Made by a program: the position numbers and the translations under genes
Notes under the pieces: model-generated
What the model saw: only the letters and a program-made list of their open reading frames with translations
Databases searched by the model: none
What the model was told of the DNA's origin: nothing
DNA from: Levilactobacillus namurensis
GTDB taxonomy: Bacteria > Bacillota > Bacilli > Lactobacillales > Lactobacillaceae
Direction of reading: 5' to 3'
Length of the DNA stretch: 64,000 bases
NCBI RefSeq assembly: GCF_032197885.1
Contig: NZ_CP134159.1
Location: 1,550,001-1,614,000, forward strand
Part shown: positions 1-11,683 of the stretch, in pieces
How the letters are laid out: each line of letters starts with the position of its first letter
Position numbering within the stretch: the first letter of the stretch is position 1

Positions 1-1654
<1,654 letters not shown>

Positions 1655-1658
1655 CTAA

Positions 1659-2936
1659 TCATCGAATAAAGTAGCGTTCGATATCGTTCCAGGTTACCAA
1701 CAACATCAAGACGACCAAGAAGGCCACCCCAACTAAGGTAATCCCCGCTTCCACGTTTTCCGAAAGTGGTTTACGGCGAACGGCTTCGATTAGGTTTAAT
1801 AATATTTTACCACCATCCAAGGCTGGAATTGGCAGTAAATTCACAATTGCTAAGTTCAAGGACAGGAAGGCCAGGAAGTTCAGAATCCCGACCAACCCAA
1901 ACTTGGCGGCCTCAGAAGTCGTGGCGAAAATAGCCACCGGCCCCCCCAGATCGTTTAAGCTAAAGTGACCCGAAACCATGTGCCATAACGCACCAAACAG
2001 CGCTTTGGTCATGGTCCAAGTCTGTGTGAACCCGGACAGCAGAATCGTCCCCACACGCTTGTCTTGGGCCTGCGTGATACCGATCATGCCGACCGTCTTC
2101 CCGTTAGAGGTCTCCCCCTTCGGCGTTAAAGTCAGGTGCTTGAGCGTCCCGTTGCGGTCAATGGTCACTTTGGTGGCCTTGTTGGCCCGGGGTTGAATGG
2201 CCTGACTCAGCGCCGTCCAATCCTTAGTCTTTTGTCCGTTGACGCTTAAAATCTTATCGTTATTCCGAATCCCCGCTTGCTTGGCGACCGAAACCGGGGT
2301 CGTGGACACCTGCACTTGGTTGGTGCCCATGGCAACACCGCCTTGAGCTACCGCCATCAACATAAACGTCACAATAGCCAACAAGATGTTGTTCATCGGT
2401 CCCGCAAAGTTGGTGACCAGGCGGCGCCCCAGCGAAGCCGCTTGAAACTGAACGTCGCGTGGGGCGATTCGGAGTTCCGTCCCATCATTTTCAATAATCG
2501 TCGCGTCGTGCGCCACGGGGTAGCGTTTAACGGCTGATTCGTCACCGTTCTCGTACCCTTCAATCCACAGGTCATCTTCTAGATCCGTGGCCGTGACTTC
2601 TAACGGGATGCCGTTAAACAGCGTCGATTTTTTACTGGTATTGATCCGTTCCACCGTATCGTTGGCCCCGAGATACAAGCTCACCGGCGTCCCAGGCTTC
2701 AGCTCTTCTTCGTCATCTTCGGCGCCCGCCATCCGGACGTACCCACCGACGGGGAGTAGCCGTAACGTGTAAGTCGTCCCGTCCTTCCCCCGGTGGTAGA
2801 CCAGCTTAGGTCCCATACCGATGGAGAATTCCCGTACCAGGATCCCGCCACGCTTGGCAAAGTAAAAATGCCCAAACTCATGCACGATGACCAAGATACC
2901 AAAGACAATGATAAAGGTAATAATCGTTGTAATCAC
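1659..2936 (-). CDS. rseP: RIP metalloprotease (site-2 protease), RseP/RasP family
   Basis: Membrane-embedded zinc protease for intramembrane proteolysis of anti-sigma factors, signal peptides or peptide pheromones. 425 residues. The zinc motif HEFGH is at residues 19-23 in the first membrane helix; a PDZ domain occupies the middle (near GIRNNDKILSVNGQ); the second catalytic motif NLLPIPALDGGK is near residue 370; a last helix closes the protein. The start is a GTG at 2936 with an AAGAAGGGA upstream. It lies between cdsA and proS, the usual Firmicutes position. The substrate cannot be told from sequence. Confidence 0.93.
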   Translation of the reverse strand: MITTIITFIIVFGILVIVHEFGHFYFAKRGGILVREFSIGMGPKLVYHRGKDGTTYTLRLLPVGGYVRMAGAEDDEEELKPGTPVSLYLGANDTVERINTSKKSTLFNGIPLEVTATDLEDDLWIEGYENGDESAVKRYPVAHDATIIENDGTELRIAPRDVQFQAASLGRRLVTNFAGPMNNILLAIVTFMLMAVAQGGVAMGTNQVQVSTTPVSVAKQAGIRNNDKILSVNGQKTKDWTALSQAIQPRANKATKVTIDRNGTLKHLTLTPKGETSNGKTVGMIGITQAQDKRVGTILLSGFTQTWTMTKALFGALWHMVSGHFSLNDLGGPVAIFATTSEAAKFGLVGILNFLAFLSLNLAIVNLLPIPALDGGKILLNLIEAVRRKPLSENVEAGITLVGVAFLVVLMLLVTWNDIERYFIR

Positions 2937-3024
2937 AGATGTCGTCCCTTCTTCAGTCCGTAGTCTTAATTGCTGCTTTTAAGCATACCTTAGCCCCCGC
3001 GCGGACGCAAGCGAACGTGTCACT

Positions 3025-3813
3025 CTAAATCAAACCAAAGAGATGAATCACGGGTAAAACTAACAGTAAACTATCAAACCGGTCTAAGATTCCCCCGTGA
3101 CCCGGAAGAATCTTCCCAGAGTCCTTGACGCCGTAGTAGCGTTTCAAAGCGGATTCTACCAAATCCCCCAATTGACCCACGATGGAGAAGATCAACGTCA
3201 ACCCCACCATCGTAATCAGACTGTAGTCCCCGGTCGGGAAGAAGTACCAGAAAATCGAAACCAGAATCGTCGCGACCAGGGTGCCCCCGATGGACCCTTC
3301 CCAAGTCTTATTAGGACTAATGTGCGGTGCTAATTTATGCCGCCCCAGCTTCCGGCCAATCATGTAAGCTCCAGAATCCGTCAGCCAGACAATGAACAGC
3401 GCGTACAATAAGGTGACCAAGCTCACGGCCCGGGCCGCCACGAAGAAGTGGAACCCGATCCCGATGTATAACATGCTCAGCGTAATCACCCCGGCGTCGT
3501 CAAAGGAGAACCGGTTGCGGGAGAAGACCGTCCGCACTAAGAGTAACAGGACGAACAAGTAGACCAAATACCACGACGTAAGATAGTGGAGTAAGTGGTT
3601 GAACCACGTCGTTGGCGCAATCACCACTAAGATCCCTAGTCCCGAAATGATGGCTTCTGGACTGATCAACAATTTTTTCCGCATGATCAAGACTTCCGAT
3701 AACGCCACTAACCCTAATGCAAAGGCCGCAATATCGACCCAAACTCCGCCGGCGATAATAATGGGGATAAAAATAACCAACGCCACGATCGCCGTAATAA
3801 CCCGTTGTTTCAT
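3025..3813 (-). CDS. cdsA: Phosphatidate cytidylyltransferase
   Basis: Polytopic membrane enzyme that makes CDP-diacylglycerol from phosphatidic acid and CTP, the branch point for phosphatidylglycerol and cardiolipin. 262 residues, normal for the family, with many hydrophobic segments. The C-terminal signature is clear: SALKRYYGVKDSGKILPGHG followed by GGILDRFDSL. SPNKTWEGSIGG is a second conserved block. The ATG at 3813 has a GAGGAG site. It follows uppS by 26 bases, so lipid carrier and phospholipid synthesis are co-transcribed. Confidence 0.94.
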   Translation of the reverse strand: MKQRVITAIVALVIFIPIIIAGGVWVDIAAFALGLVALSEVLIMRKKLLISPEAIISGLGILVVIAPTTWFNHLLHYLTSWYLVYLFVLLLLVRTVFSRNRFSFDDAGVITLSMLYIGIGFHFFVAARAVSLVTLLYALFIVWLTDSGAYMIGRKLGRHKLAPHISPNKTWEGSIGGTLVATILVSIFWYFFPTGDYSLITMVGLTLIFSIVGQLGDLVESALKRYYGVKDSGKILPGHGGILDRFDSLLLVLPVIHLFGLI

Positions 3814-3839
3814 CTTCCAAGCTCCTCAATATAAAGAAT

Positions 3840-4619
3840 TTACTTATTGGTTAAACCACCAAACCGCCGATGCCGTTGCTGGTAAGCGTAGATGGCCCGT
3901 TCTAACGTCGTTTGATCAAAGTCCGGCCAATGGTCCGCCATAAAGACGAACTCGCTGTAGGCGACCTGCCAAAGCATAAAGTTCGACAGTCGCTCTTCCC
4001 CACTGGTCCGAATCAACAGGTCAGGGTCTTGTAAGTCCCCCAAGTCACCCGTCATCAAGTGTTGACTGATCAAGGCTTCGTCAATGGCTTCCGGCGCTAA
4101 GTCGCCCGCTTGAACGCGTTGGGCCAACTGCTGCATCGCCGTGACGATTTCGGCCCGACCACCATAGTTCAAGGCGAAGTTTAAGACCATCCCCGTACAA
4201 TCCTGAGTCGCCGTAATCGCATCCTGTACCGCTTGTTGCGTGGCCGCAGGAAGCTTATCCGTATACCCCATCACTTTGACGCGGATATTATTCTTCACCA
4301 GGTCCGGAACGAACGTGCTGAAGAAGTCGACCGGTAATTTCATGAGGTAATTGACTTCTGCTATCGGCCGTTTCCAATTTTCCGTTGAGAACGCGTAGAG
4401 CGTCAACACCTTCACACCCAGCTGACTGGCCGCTTTGGCGACCGTCTTCACAGTATACATCCCCTGCTTATGACCAGCGATTCGCGGTAAATGCCGCTGC
4501 TGCGCCCACCGACCGTTACCATCCATAATGATGGCAACGTGGGCGGGAATGTTGCTTTCATCAAGCTGTCGCTCGGCGACCTCGCCGGTTTGTTGATCCT
4601 TATTTAAAAATGAGAACAC
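3840..4619 (-). CDS. uppS: Isoprenyl transferase (undecaprenyl diphosphate synthase)
   Basis: Cytoplasmic cis-prenyltransferase that extends farnesyl diphosphate to undecaprenyl diphosphate, the lipid carrier for peptidoglycan. The active-site block IIMDGNGRWAQQR lies near the N-terminus, and SGEERLSNFMLWQ and the C-terminal RRFGG are conserved. The start chosen is GTG at 4619 (259 aa), because a GGAGGT sits five bases before it. The longer frame back to ATG 4652 has no ribosome binding site and would put GGAGGT inside the coding region. First gene after the terminator at 4666-4689, so it heads the uppS-cdsA-rseP-proS unit. Confidence 0.93.
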   Translation of the reverse strand: MFSFLNKDQQTGEVAERQLDESNIPAHVAIIMDGNGRWAQQRHLPRIAGHKQGMYTVKTVAKAASQLGVKVLTLYAFSTENWKRPIAEVNYLMKLPVDFFSTFVPDLVKNNIRVKVMGYTDKLPAATQQAVQDAITATQDCTGMVLNFALNYGGRAEIVTAMQQLAQRVQAGDLAPEAIDEALISQHLMTGDLGDLQDPDLLIRTSGEERLSNFMLWQVAYSEFVFMADHWPDFDQTTLERAIYAYQQRHRRFGGLTNK

Positions 4620-4658
4620 AGCGCACCTCCATTGCTCTTTACAACCTCTCATCTTAAC

Positions 4659-4689
4659 AAAAAAAGGGCTAGGATACTATCCTAGCCCC
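4659..4689 (-). terminator. Rho-independent terminator after the unknown gene
   Basis: A ten-pair stem (4666-4675 with 4679-4688, loop ACT) is followed on the minus strand by seven Ts (4659-4665). It ends transcripts coming from the 140-aa unknown gene and separates that gene from uppS. Confidence 0.85.
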
Positions 4690-4720
4690 AAAATTGTGCG
4701 AAATCTTTAGCTTTGTGCGA

Positions 4721-5143
4721 TTATTCGATTAACCGCCATTCACCGCGTTTCGCATCCGTTAACGTGCCAAAATAGCTCAACAGGTTATTTGCGTCATCGG
4801 CGCTGACTTGCCCCAACAGGTTCAAGCCCTCACCCGTTGGTAACGGATCGGATAAGTCGGTGATTTCGTTGCCGTTCTCAATCGTAGCCTTCGAGAACGC
4901 CACAATCCAGTCATCCCCAATCAATTGGGTGACCACGAAGAACAAGTTGAAATCATCACTGACAAAAGCTGGTTGGGCGTAGACGCCGTCTTGGATTTCC
5001 TCCAATTCAGCACCGTTGTAGTTCAAGACCGAAACATTCTCGGCGTTGACCGGGTTGTTCAAACGAAAGACCATCTTCCCAAATTCTTTGGAACCGGGGG
5101 TGATTTCGATGTTTTCTGGTTCTTGTTGGTTATCTTCTGCCAT
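4721..5143 (-). CDS. Conserved hypothetical protein, acidic, 140 aa
   Basis: I do not recognise a named family. The 140-residue protein is acidic, soluble and without membrane segments or signal peptide. The N-terminus is rich in Glu/Gln/Asn and the body alternates short hydrophobic strands (FNLFFVVTQLIGDDWIVAFS), suggesting a small beta-rich domain. The start ATG at 5143 has a strong AAAGGAG site nine bases upstream. It lies 28 bases after frr and before a terminator, so it is probably the distal gene of the pyrH-frr transcript. Base composition matches the neighbours, so recent transfer is unlikely. Confidence 0.8.
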   Translation of the reverse strand: MAEDNQQEPENIEITPGSKEFGKMVFRLNNPVNAENVSVLNYNGAELEEIQDGVYAQPAFVSDDFNLFFVVTQLIGDDWIVAFSKATIENGNEITDLSDPLPTGEGLNLLGQVSADDANNLLSYFGTLTDAKRGEWRLIE

Positions 5144-5171
5144 AATCCAGCACTCTCCTTTTAGTCGGTAA

Positions 5172-5729
5172 CTAGTCCGTCATAACTTCTTTTTCTTTAT
5201 CTGCCGCAATGGCGTCGACACCCTTGATGGCCTTATCCGTTTCCTTTTGAACTTGGTCCTCTAAGTTATGGAGTTGGTCATCCGTGTAATCGCCATCCTT
5301 GTGGCCCTTCTTCAGGCTATCCATGGCTTCCCGTCGAACGTTCCGCACGGCAACCTTACCACTTTCAGCAGTGGCCTTAACCTGCTTAGCGATTTCCTTA
5401 CGCCGTTCCTCGGTTAATTGTGGAATAACCAACCGAATAGCCGAACCATCGTTAGAAGGCGTGATGCCGACATCGGATTCCAAGATTCCCCGTTCAATGT
5501 CATCTAAAGACGACTTGTCGAACGGCGTGATCATCAGTACCCGGGGTTCGGGAATCGTGATGGATGCCACTTGGTTCAGTGGCGTCTGGGTGCCATAGTA
5601 TTCCACCATGACCCGGTTCAGGATGCTGGCGTTGGCCCGGCCAGCCCGAATCGTTCCCAATTCTCGTTTCAAGGCTTCTTCGGCCTTTTTCATTTTACTT
5701 GATGCGGTTGTAATAATCTGATCTGCCAT
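5172..5729 (-). CDS. frr: Ribosome recycling factor
   Basis: With EF-G, splits the post-termination ribosome and releases mRNA and tRNA. 185 residues, the usual length. The N-terminal helix contains [21 protein letters not shown], the conserved block [13 protein letters not shown] follows, and the C-terminal helix has the [13 protein letters not shown] signature. It follows pyrH by five bases, the near-universal pyrH-frr pairing. Confidence 0.97.
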   Translation of the reverse strand: MADQIITTASSKMKKAEEALKRELGTIRAGRANASILNRVMVEYYGTQTPLNQVASITIPEPRVLMITPFDKSSLDDIERGILESDVGITPSNDGSAIRLVIPQLTEERRKEIAKQVKATAESGKVAVRNVRREAMDSLKKGHKDGDYTDDQLHNLEDQVQKETDKAIKGVDAIAADKEKEVMTD

Positions 5730-5734
5730 CTTAA

Positions 5735-6493
<759 letters not shown>

Positions 6494-6563
6494 TTATCAT
6501 ATTCCCAGGGTTAGTGATAGTCAGGTGTTGTGAATTCACCATTTCGTTAGAAAAATGTTCATC

Positions 6564-6594
6564 AAAAAAGCGTAGACTGCCTTGGCAGCTACGC
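6564..6594 (-). terminator. Terminator of tsf
   Basis: Hairpin 6570-6594 (GCGTAG and CTGCC arms with one bulged base) followed on the minus strand by six Ts at 6564-6569, 20 bases after the tsf stop. Confidence 0.85.
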
Positions 6595-6614
6595 CTTTTC
6601 GGTTAACGCTTATC

Positions 6615-7499
6615 TTAACCGTTGATTTGGTCTTGAACTTCCTTGGCCAGGTCAACCGTTGGCTTTTCGATACCTTCACCAACTTCGTAACGCACGAAGT
6701 TCACTAACTTGCCACCCTTGCTGGCAACAAATTGGCTAACCGTTTGGTCGCCATCCTTAACGAATGGTTGGTCAGCTAAGCTGATTTCGGATAAGAACTT
6801 GTGCAGACGACCTTCGACCATCTTTTCAACGATCTTTTCAGGCTTGCCTTCGTTCAAAGCTTCTTGCTTCAGAACTTCCCGTTCGTGAGCCAACCGGTCG
6901 GCTGGGATGTCTTCACGGGAAACAAATTCTGGGTTGATGGCCGCAACGTGCATCGCAACGTCCTTAGCCGTTGCTTCGTCAGCGCCGTCCAACGTTACCA
7001 ACGCAGCGATTTGGCCACCTTGGTGTAAGTAAGCACCAAAGACTTGGCTGTCGGTCTTCTTGACCACAGCAAACCGCCGTAATTGAACGTTTTCGCTAGT
7101 CACTTGCGTGGTCTTCACAATGGCGTCGTTGATGGTGCTTCCATCAGCCGTCTTCAATGCCAAAGCAGCATCCAAGTCAGCTGGTTCTTGCTTAGCAATC
7201 GTGTCCGCAATCGTGTCAACTAAACCGTTGAACGTGTCGTTAGTGGCCACGAAGTCCGTTTCGGAGTTAACTTCGATGATGGCTGCCGTGTTACCCGCAA
7301 CTTCCACCTTAGCTAAACCGTTTGCCGCAACGTTACCGCTCTTCTTCTTAGCCTTAGCGATTCCCTTTTCACGCAGGAAGTCGATGGCCTTGTCCATGTC
7401 GCCTTCAGAAGCAACCAGGGCCTTCTTTGCGTCCATCATACCGACTTGCGTCTTGTCACGTAATTCCTTAACTTGTGCCGCCGTAATCTTGCTTGCCAT
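6615..7499 (-). CDS. tsf: Translation elongation factor Ts
   Basis: Guanine-nucleotide exchange factor for EF-Tu. 294 residues. The N-terminal UBA-like module ([23 protein letters not shown]) and the core [10 protein letters not shown] and [16 protein letters not shown] blocks are typical. The ATG at 7499 follows a GAGG site. It lies downstream of rpsB, the classic rpsB-tsf pair, with a hairpin in the gap that may set the S2:EF-Ts ratio. Confidence 0.97.
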   Translation of the reverse strand: MASKITAAQVKELRDKTQVGMMDAKKALVASEGDMDKAIDFLREKGIAKAKKKSGNVAANGLAKVEVAGNTAAIIEVNSETDFVATNDTFNGLVDTIADTIAKQEPADLDAALALKTADGSTINDAIVKTTQVTSENVQLRRFAVVKKTDSQVFGAYLHQGGQIAALVTLDGADEATAKDVAMHVAAINPEFVSREDIPADRLAHEREVLKQEALNEGKPEKIVEKMVEGRLHKFLSEISLADQPFVKDGDQTVSQFVASKGGKLVNFVRYEVGEGIEKPTVDLAKEVQDQING

Positions 7500-7542
7500 G
7501 TGTCATGGCCTCCTCAATTTAAAATAGTGGATTCAATTCACC

Positions 7543-7594
7543 AAAAAAGGCTGACTCAATCTCAGGCCATGATCGGTCCTAATTAAGCCAGCCT
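7543..7594 (-). terminator. Intergenic terminator/attenuator between rpsB and tsf
   Basis: On the minus-strand RNA the arms 7582-7594 and 7548-7560 pair over 13 positions with two G-U pairs and no mismatch, followed by a run of Us (7543-7548). The same DNA read on the plus strand has two mismatches, so the structure is specific to the rpsB-tsf transcript. The hairpin sits about 55 bases after rpsB and 45 before tsf, suggesting partial termination between the genes. Confidence 0.72.
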
Positions 7595-7649
7595 AAGGTG
7601 CTTTAAAGCATATATTTGGAAGGTCCCCCGCAGGGAACTCCGCATTTAA

Positions 7650-8453
7650 TTACTTGTTGTCGCCTTCAACAGCGTTAACGATGTCTTCCATGGAGTTGTC
7701 AGACTTTGCCTTGTTATCCTTAGCAGCGTCATCCTTCTTGCCTTCGAAAGTCTTTTCGTCAACTTGGTCTTCACCCTGACGGCCTTCAACAATGGCATCA
7801 GCCATCTTGGAAGTGATCAAACGAACGGCACGGATAGCGTCGTCGTTAGAAGGAATCACAACGTCGATGTCGTCTGGGTCAGTGTTGGTATCAACCATCG
7901 CAACGATCGGAATGTTCAGCTTTTGTGCTTCGTGAACCGCGATTTGTTCCTTACGTGGGTCAACAATGAACATCACGTCAGGTAACTTAGGCATGTCTTC
8001 GATCCCGCCTAAGAACCGTTCCAACTTGTCTTGAGACTTCTTCAACAAGGAAACTTCCTTCTTAGGTAAGACGTCGAACGTCCCATCAGTGGCCATCTTC
8101 TTCAAATCTTTAAGCCGCTTGATCCGCGTTTGGATCGTTTCCCAGTTGGTCAACGTTCCACCTAACCAACGGTGGTTAACGTAGAATTGACCCGCACGGG
8201 TAGCTTCTTCTTCGATGGAGTCTTGAGCTTGCTTCTTAGTCCCAACGAACAGAACAACGGCACCCTTAGATGCTTCGTCCTTCATGTAGTTGTAAGCAGC
8301 ATCGATCAACTTCACCGTCTTTTGTAAGTCGATGATGTAGATACCGTTCCGTTCCGTAAAGATGTATTGCTTCATCTTAGGGTTCCAACGACGGGTTTGG
8401 TGACCAAAGTGGACACCGGCTTCAAGCAGTTGTTTCATGGAAATAACAGCCAT
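7650..8453 (-). CDS. rpsB: 30S ribosomal protein S2
   Basis: Small-subunit ribosomal protein. [20 protein letters not shown] at the N-terminus and [19 protein letters not shown] in the middle are diagnostic. The start chosen is ATG 8453 (267 aa) because GGAGG lies nine bases upstream; a longer frame to 8492 would overlap that site. The C-terminus has an acidic/lysine-rich tail ([16 protein letters not shown]) typical of lactobacilli. Confidence 0.97.
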   Translation of the reverse strand: MAVISMKQLLEAGVHFGHQTRRWNPKMKQYIFTERNGIYIIDLQKTVKLIDAAYNYMKDEASKGAVVLFVGTKKQAQDSIEEEATRAGQFYVNHRWLGGTLTNWETIQTRIKRLKDLKKMATDGTFDVLPKKEVSLLKKSQDKLERFLGGIEDMPKLPDVMFIVDPRKEQIAVHEAQKLNIPIVAMVDTNTDPDDIDVVIPSNDDAIRAVRLITSKMADAIVEGRQGEDQVDEKTFEGKKDDAAKDNKAKSDNSMEDIVNAVEGDNK

Positions 8454-8603
8454 AGTAAAATGCCTCCAAATAGTTTTTGATTTCCTCCCCAACGCTCACA
8501 CGACCCCAGAACTCTCCCGAGCACTACTGAGGCCATCACGTCAGGTGTGAATTGGCGCATACGCACCGACAGTTATTATACAAAACGAACCGGCTAAACA
8601 CAA
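8454..8603 (-). promoter_or_regulatory. rpsB promoter and about 115-nt leader
   Basis: On the minus strand TTGTGT (8598-8603) and TATAAT (8575-8580) are 17 bases apart. The predicted transcript has a leader of about 115 bases before the rpsB ribosome binding site. Long leaders before ribosomal protein genes often carry autoregulatory binding sites; I see no specific known structure here. Confidence 0.7.
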
Positions 8604-8631
8604 GCTAAATCCTGGAATATTTTACGAAAAA

Positions 8632-8660
8632 TTGGCTTTTAGGCTGAGGTGTGATAAACT
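8632..8660 (+). promoter_or_regulatory. Promoter of the HAD phosphatase gene
   Basis: TTGGCT (8632-8637), a 17-base spacer, then TAAACT (8655-8660), 29 bases before the start codon. Divergent from the rpsB promoter. Confidence 0.55.
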
Positions 8661-8689
8661 GCTAGGGACTTAGACAGGAGGAAACGCAC

Positions 8690-9412
8690 ATGATAAAAGC
8701 GGTCGTCTTTGATGTTGATGACACGCTCTACGACCAAAAGGCACCTTTCGTAGCTGCCCTCGCGCCGATTGTTCAGCTTCCATCCAGTTTTGATTTAACC
8801 CCAACGTTTCAGGCTTACCGGCGCCAAAGTGCGACGGCTTACGCGCAGGTGGCTAAGGGCAGTTGGTCGGCCGATGAAATGGCCGTTCAACGCTTGAACG
8901 CTGCCCTGCACGTTCAGGACTTGCCACCGGTTACCCCGGAGGCCGCCCTAGCCTTCCAAGAAGCGTACCAACAAGGGCTTCAAGAAATCAAACTTTTTCC
9001 TGGACTAGCAACCGCGCTTGATCAGCTTAAGGCGCGCTATCAATTGGGAATTATCACGAATGGCCACACGGAACACCAGCTGGCCAAAGTGATGAACTTG
9101 AATATGCACCGCTGGATCGACCGTGACGCCATTCTGACGTCCGAAGAAGCCGGTCTGGCCAAGCCCGACCCCCAGATCTTCACCGCGATGAATCGTCGGT
9201 TGAACCTGCGGGCCAGCGAGAGCGTCTACGTCGGTGATTGTTACAGTATGGACGTGCGAGCCGCCAAACAGGCCGGCTGGCAAGCTTTCTGGTTCAACCA
9301 CCGCAATCTAGAAGTTCCTGACGGCGATTGGATCCCCGATCAGACCGTAGAGAATCCCGCGGAGTTGCAGGACCTGTTACTGGCCCTCACCACCCTAACG
9401 CGGACGGCATAA
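8690..9412 (+). CDS. HAD-superfamily hydrolase (phosphatase)
   Basis: Phosphatase of the haloacid dehalogenase fold, close to the YjjG/pyrimidine 5'-nucleotidase group. 240 residues. Motif I is FDVDDTLYD with catalytic aspartates at residues 8 and 10; motif II is IITNG; motif III lysine is in EEAGLAKPDP; motif IV is VGDCYSMD. The cap domain is helical (C1). A GGAGG site precedes ATG 8690. Monocistronic between its own promoter and a bidirectional terminator. The true substrate (nucleotide or sugar phosphate) cannot be read from sequence. Confidence 0.9.
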   Translation: MIKAVVFDVDDTLYDQKAPFVAALAPIVQLPSSFDLTPTFQAYRRQSATAYAQVAKGSWSADEMAVQRLNAALHVQDLPPVTPEAALAFQEAYQQGLQEIKLFPGLATALDQLKARYQLGIITNGHTEHQLAKVMNLNMHRWIDRDAILTSEEAGLAKPDPQIFTAMNRRLNLRASESVYVGDCYSMDVRAAKQAGWQAFWFNHRNLEVPDGDWIPDQTVENPAELQDLLLALTTLTRTA

Positions 9413-9417
9413 GCCGC

Positions 9418-9452
9418 AAAAAAGGTCATCAGCAAACGCTGATGGCCTTTTT
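9418..9452. terminator. Bidirectional terminator between HAD gene and ldhD
   Basis: Ten-pair stem 9424-9433 with 9438-9447, flanked by an A-run on the left and a T-run on the right, so it can serve both convergent genes. Confidence 0.85.
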
Positions 9453-9477
9453 AGATTCATCGAGTTTCTGAAACGTC

Positions 9478-10473
9478 TTAGAACTTAACCACGTTGTCAG
9501 CCTTACCCGTTTCAATTAACTGCTTGTTGTTGTTCAAAGCGTATTGAACCATGTTCTTAACGGCAGTCTTGGTGTAGAAGGCGATGTGTGGGCTTACCAG
9601 CACGTTTTCACGCTTCATCAAGTTCTTCAACCGTTCGTCTGGAATAGCATCGAAGCTACCAAAGTCGGTGTTAAAGATTCCAACTTCGTCTTCGTAAACA
9701 TCCAAGGCAGCACCGGCAACCTTGCCGCTGTCCAGGGCACGGATCAAAGCATCCGTGTCAACGAGGGCACCACGGGCAGGGTTCAACAACCAAACGCCAT
9801 CCTTCATCTTGCTGAAGGCGTCGTCGTTGATCATCTTTTCGTTGTCCTTGGTTGCAGGAGCGTGCAGGGAAATAACGTCAGCTTGGGCGTATAATTCGTC
9901 CATCGTGTCCACGTAGATTCCTTGCTTTTCCAACTCAGGGTTGTGGAAGACATCGTAAGCGATAACCTTGGCACCGAAGCCTTGGTAGATCTTCATAGCG
10001 GCCCGGCCAATCCGACCAGTAGCCACAACACCAACCGTCATGGAGTTCAATTCGTCGGCGATATCTGGAGCCCACCGCAGGTCACCATTAGCTTGCTTAC
10101 GGTCGAACGTAGGCGTCCGACGTAATAACCGCATTAATTCAGTAACCGTGAATTCAGCGATTGCTTCTGGGGAGTATGCAGGAACGTTAGTAACCTTGAA
10201 GCCGTTACGCTTAACAGCGTCAGCATCAACGTTATCAACACCCACGTTCCGTAAGGACAAGTTCGTTACACCGTTAGCGGCTAACTTGTCTAATACAGAA
10301 GCCGTGTAAGGCTTTTGTTGGTAGACAACGGCACCGTCGTAGCCCTTAGCTAAATCAACCGTGCTGTCATCCAGCAGTTCCTTAACAGCCTTAACTTCGA
10401 TACCTTGGTCCTTAGACCATTGTTCCAAGTAAGGTTGTTCGTCGTCGCGAATTCCATAAGCAATAATCTTCAC
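9478..10473 (-). CDS. ldhD: D-lactate dehydrogenase
   Basis: NAD-dependent D-2-hydroxyacid dehydrogenase reducing pyruvate to D-lactate, regenerating NAD in fermentation. 331 residues. Catalytic residues are visible: Arg in LNPARGALVD, Glu in DVYEDEVG, His in VSPHIAFYT. The nucleotide motif reads VVATGRIGRAAM, with Ala in place of the first Gly of GxGxxG, a modest variation. Asp in IAYDVF after the second strand indicates NAD preference. A good GGAGGAACTTT site precedes the start. Monocistronic. Confidence 0.94.
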   Translation of the reverse strand: MKIIAYGIRDDEQPYLEQWSKDQGIEVKAVKELLDDSTVDLAKGYDGAVVYQQKPYTASVLDKLAANGVTNLSLRNVGVDNVDADAVKRNGFKVTNVPAYSPEAIAEFTVTELMRLLRRTPTFDRKQANGDLRWAPDIADELNSMTVGVVATGRIGRAAMKIYQGFGAKVIAYDVFHNPELEKQGIYVDTMDELYAQADVISLHAPATKDNEKMINDDAFSKMKDGVWLLNPARGALVDTDALIRALDSGKVAGAALDVYEDEVGIFNTDFGSFDAIPDERLKNLMKRENVLVSPHIAFYTKTAVKNMVQYALNNNKQLIETGKADNVVKF

Positions 10474-10563
10474 AGTAAAGTTCCTCCTTAAAATTCTACT
10501 TCCTGTATATCTGATGCACTTGTACAGTTTAACACAAAATCTGTTGTTTGATTAGTCAAGGAG

Positions 10564-10839
10564 CTAAATCTTTACTTGAATCCCGTGTTTTTTTAAAAAA
10601 AGGAGCTTTTTTTGGCGACTTTGATGCTTAAACGCCCATTCCGCGTGTAACGCATCATGCTTAGAATCAAAGGCTTCGCTGTACAAAACCCGCAAAGGTT
10701 TGTGCGCACGCGTATATTTAGCCCCCTTCCCCGCCAAATGCGTCGCAAAACGCTTGGCCACGTCCGTGGTAAACCCGCCGTACAGCGATTGGTCAGCACA
10801 TAGTAAAACATAGAAATAGTAAGTTTGTGAATTACCCAT
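10564..10839 (-). CDS. GIY-YIG nuclease-superfamily protein, UPF0213 (YazA-like)
   Basis: Single-domain GIY-YIG protein of 91 residues. The two tyrosine motifs appear as [18 protein letters not shown] near the N-terminus, with the conserved Arg in [10 protein letters not shown] and a Lys-rich C-terminus. The family member in Bacillus sits beside the same methyltransferase; its cellular role is unsettled. The start overlaps the end of the upstream methyltransferase by eight bases, so translation is probably coupled. Confidence 0.9.
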   Translation of the reverse strand: MGNSQTYYFYVLLCADQSLYGGFTTDVAKRFATHLAGKGAKYTRAHKPLRVLYSEAFDSKHDALHAEWAFKHQSRQKKLLFLKKHGIQVKI

Positions 10840-11581
10840 ACAATAATCGCTTCACTTCTGCTTGATAGTTTCCCGTCGCATCATAGACCGTCAACGGGGC
10901 CGGGAACCTAAGCCCCCCCGGCTTACCATCCTTAATGGCCTCTACCAGCACCATATTGGCTTCCTTGCCCGGCTTAGGGTACACTAACCGAATCCGCTTA
11001 GGTGCGAGCCGGTGTTGCCCCATCAGCGTCAGGAGCTGAAGCAACCGGTCGGGACGGTGCACAAAGTAGGCCTTCCCGTTCATCTTCAATAAGCCGCTGG
11101 TCGTCGCCACAATGGTCGCCAAATTTGTCGTGATCTCGTGCCGCGCAATGGCCAGGTACTGGTTCGGATTCTTCTGACTATCCGGCAAGTCTTCGAAGTA
11201 CGGCGGGTTACAGGTCACCACGTCCACCGAATCCTTGGGAATCCACTGGTTGACCTGTGCCAAGTCGCCTTGGTACACCGTCATGTGGTCATCTAACCCA
11301 TTTAGCGCGATACTGCGGCGGGCCATGTCGGCTAATCGCGGCTGTAATTCGACTTCGGCAATCTGTCCTTTAGTCTGGTGGCTCATAAACAGGCCCACGG
11401 CCCCGTTCCCCGCACACAGGTCAACCGTGCGGCTGGTCGTTCTAGCCGGTAGCTTCGCGAACGCCGCTAGAAGCACCGCGTCGAGGGAAAAGGCAAACAC
11501 CTCCGGGCTTTGAATGATTTGAATATCTTGACTATAGAGTTGGTCGATACGTTCATCCGGCCGTAACGTTGGTTTTGTCAT
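10832..11581 (-). CDS. tRNA1(Val) A37 N6-methyltransferase-like protein
   Basis: Class I S-adenosylmethionine methyltransferase of the TrmN6/YabB type. The AdoMet motif [13 protein letters not shown] and the catalytic NPPYFED (amino-methyltransferase motif IV) are clear; [15 protein letters not shown] is the family C-terminal block. The start chosen is ATG 11581 (249 aa), with AAAGGA eight bases upstream; the frame extends to 11632 without a ribosome site. Paired with the GIY-YIG gene as in Bacillus. The exact tRNA target is inferred from the family. Confidence 0.87.
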   Translation of the reverse strand: MTKPTLRPDERIDQLYSQDIQIIQSPEVFAFSLDAVLLAAFAKLPARTTSRTVDLCAGNGAVGLFMSHQTKGQIAEVELQPRLADMARRSIALNGLDDHMTVYQGDLAQVNQWIPKDSVDVVTCNPPYFEDLPDSQKNPNQYLAIARHEITTNLATIVATTSGLLKMNGKAYFVHRPDRLLQLLTLMGQHRLAPKRIRLVYPKPGKEANMVLVEAIKDGKPGGLRFPAPLTVYDATGNYQAEVKRLLYG

Positions 11582-11683
11582 CGGCAATTCCTTTCTACTG
11601 CTGATCAACAGGATAACTTGCAACTCCTGCACTTTTTTTGCATACTAGATTCATACAGATTCACTGTGAGAGGAGTGTCACAC

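Noticed and set aside
4620-4652. Longer N-terminus for uppS from ATG 4652
   Set aside because: A perfect GGAGGT lies inside this extension, five bases before GTG 4619, while ATG 4652 has no ribosome binding site.
11618-11683. Upstream start for the acyltransferase
   Set aside because: The extension has no ribosome site; AGAGGAG directs initiation at ATG 11684, where homologues begin.
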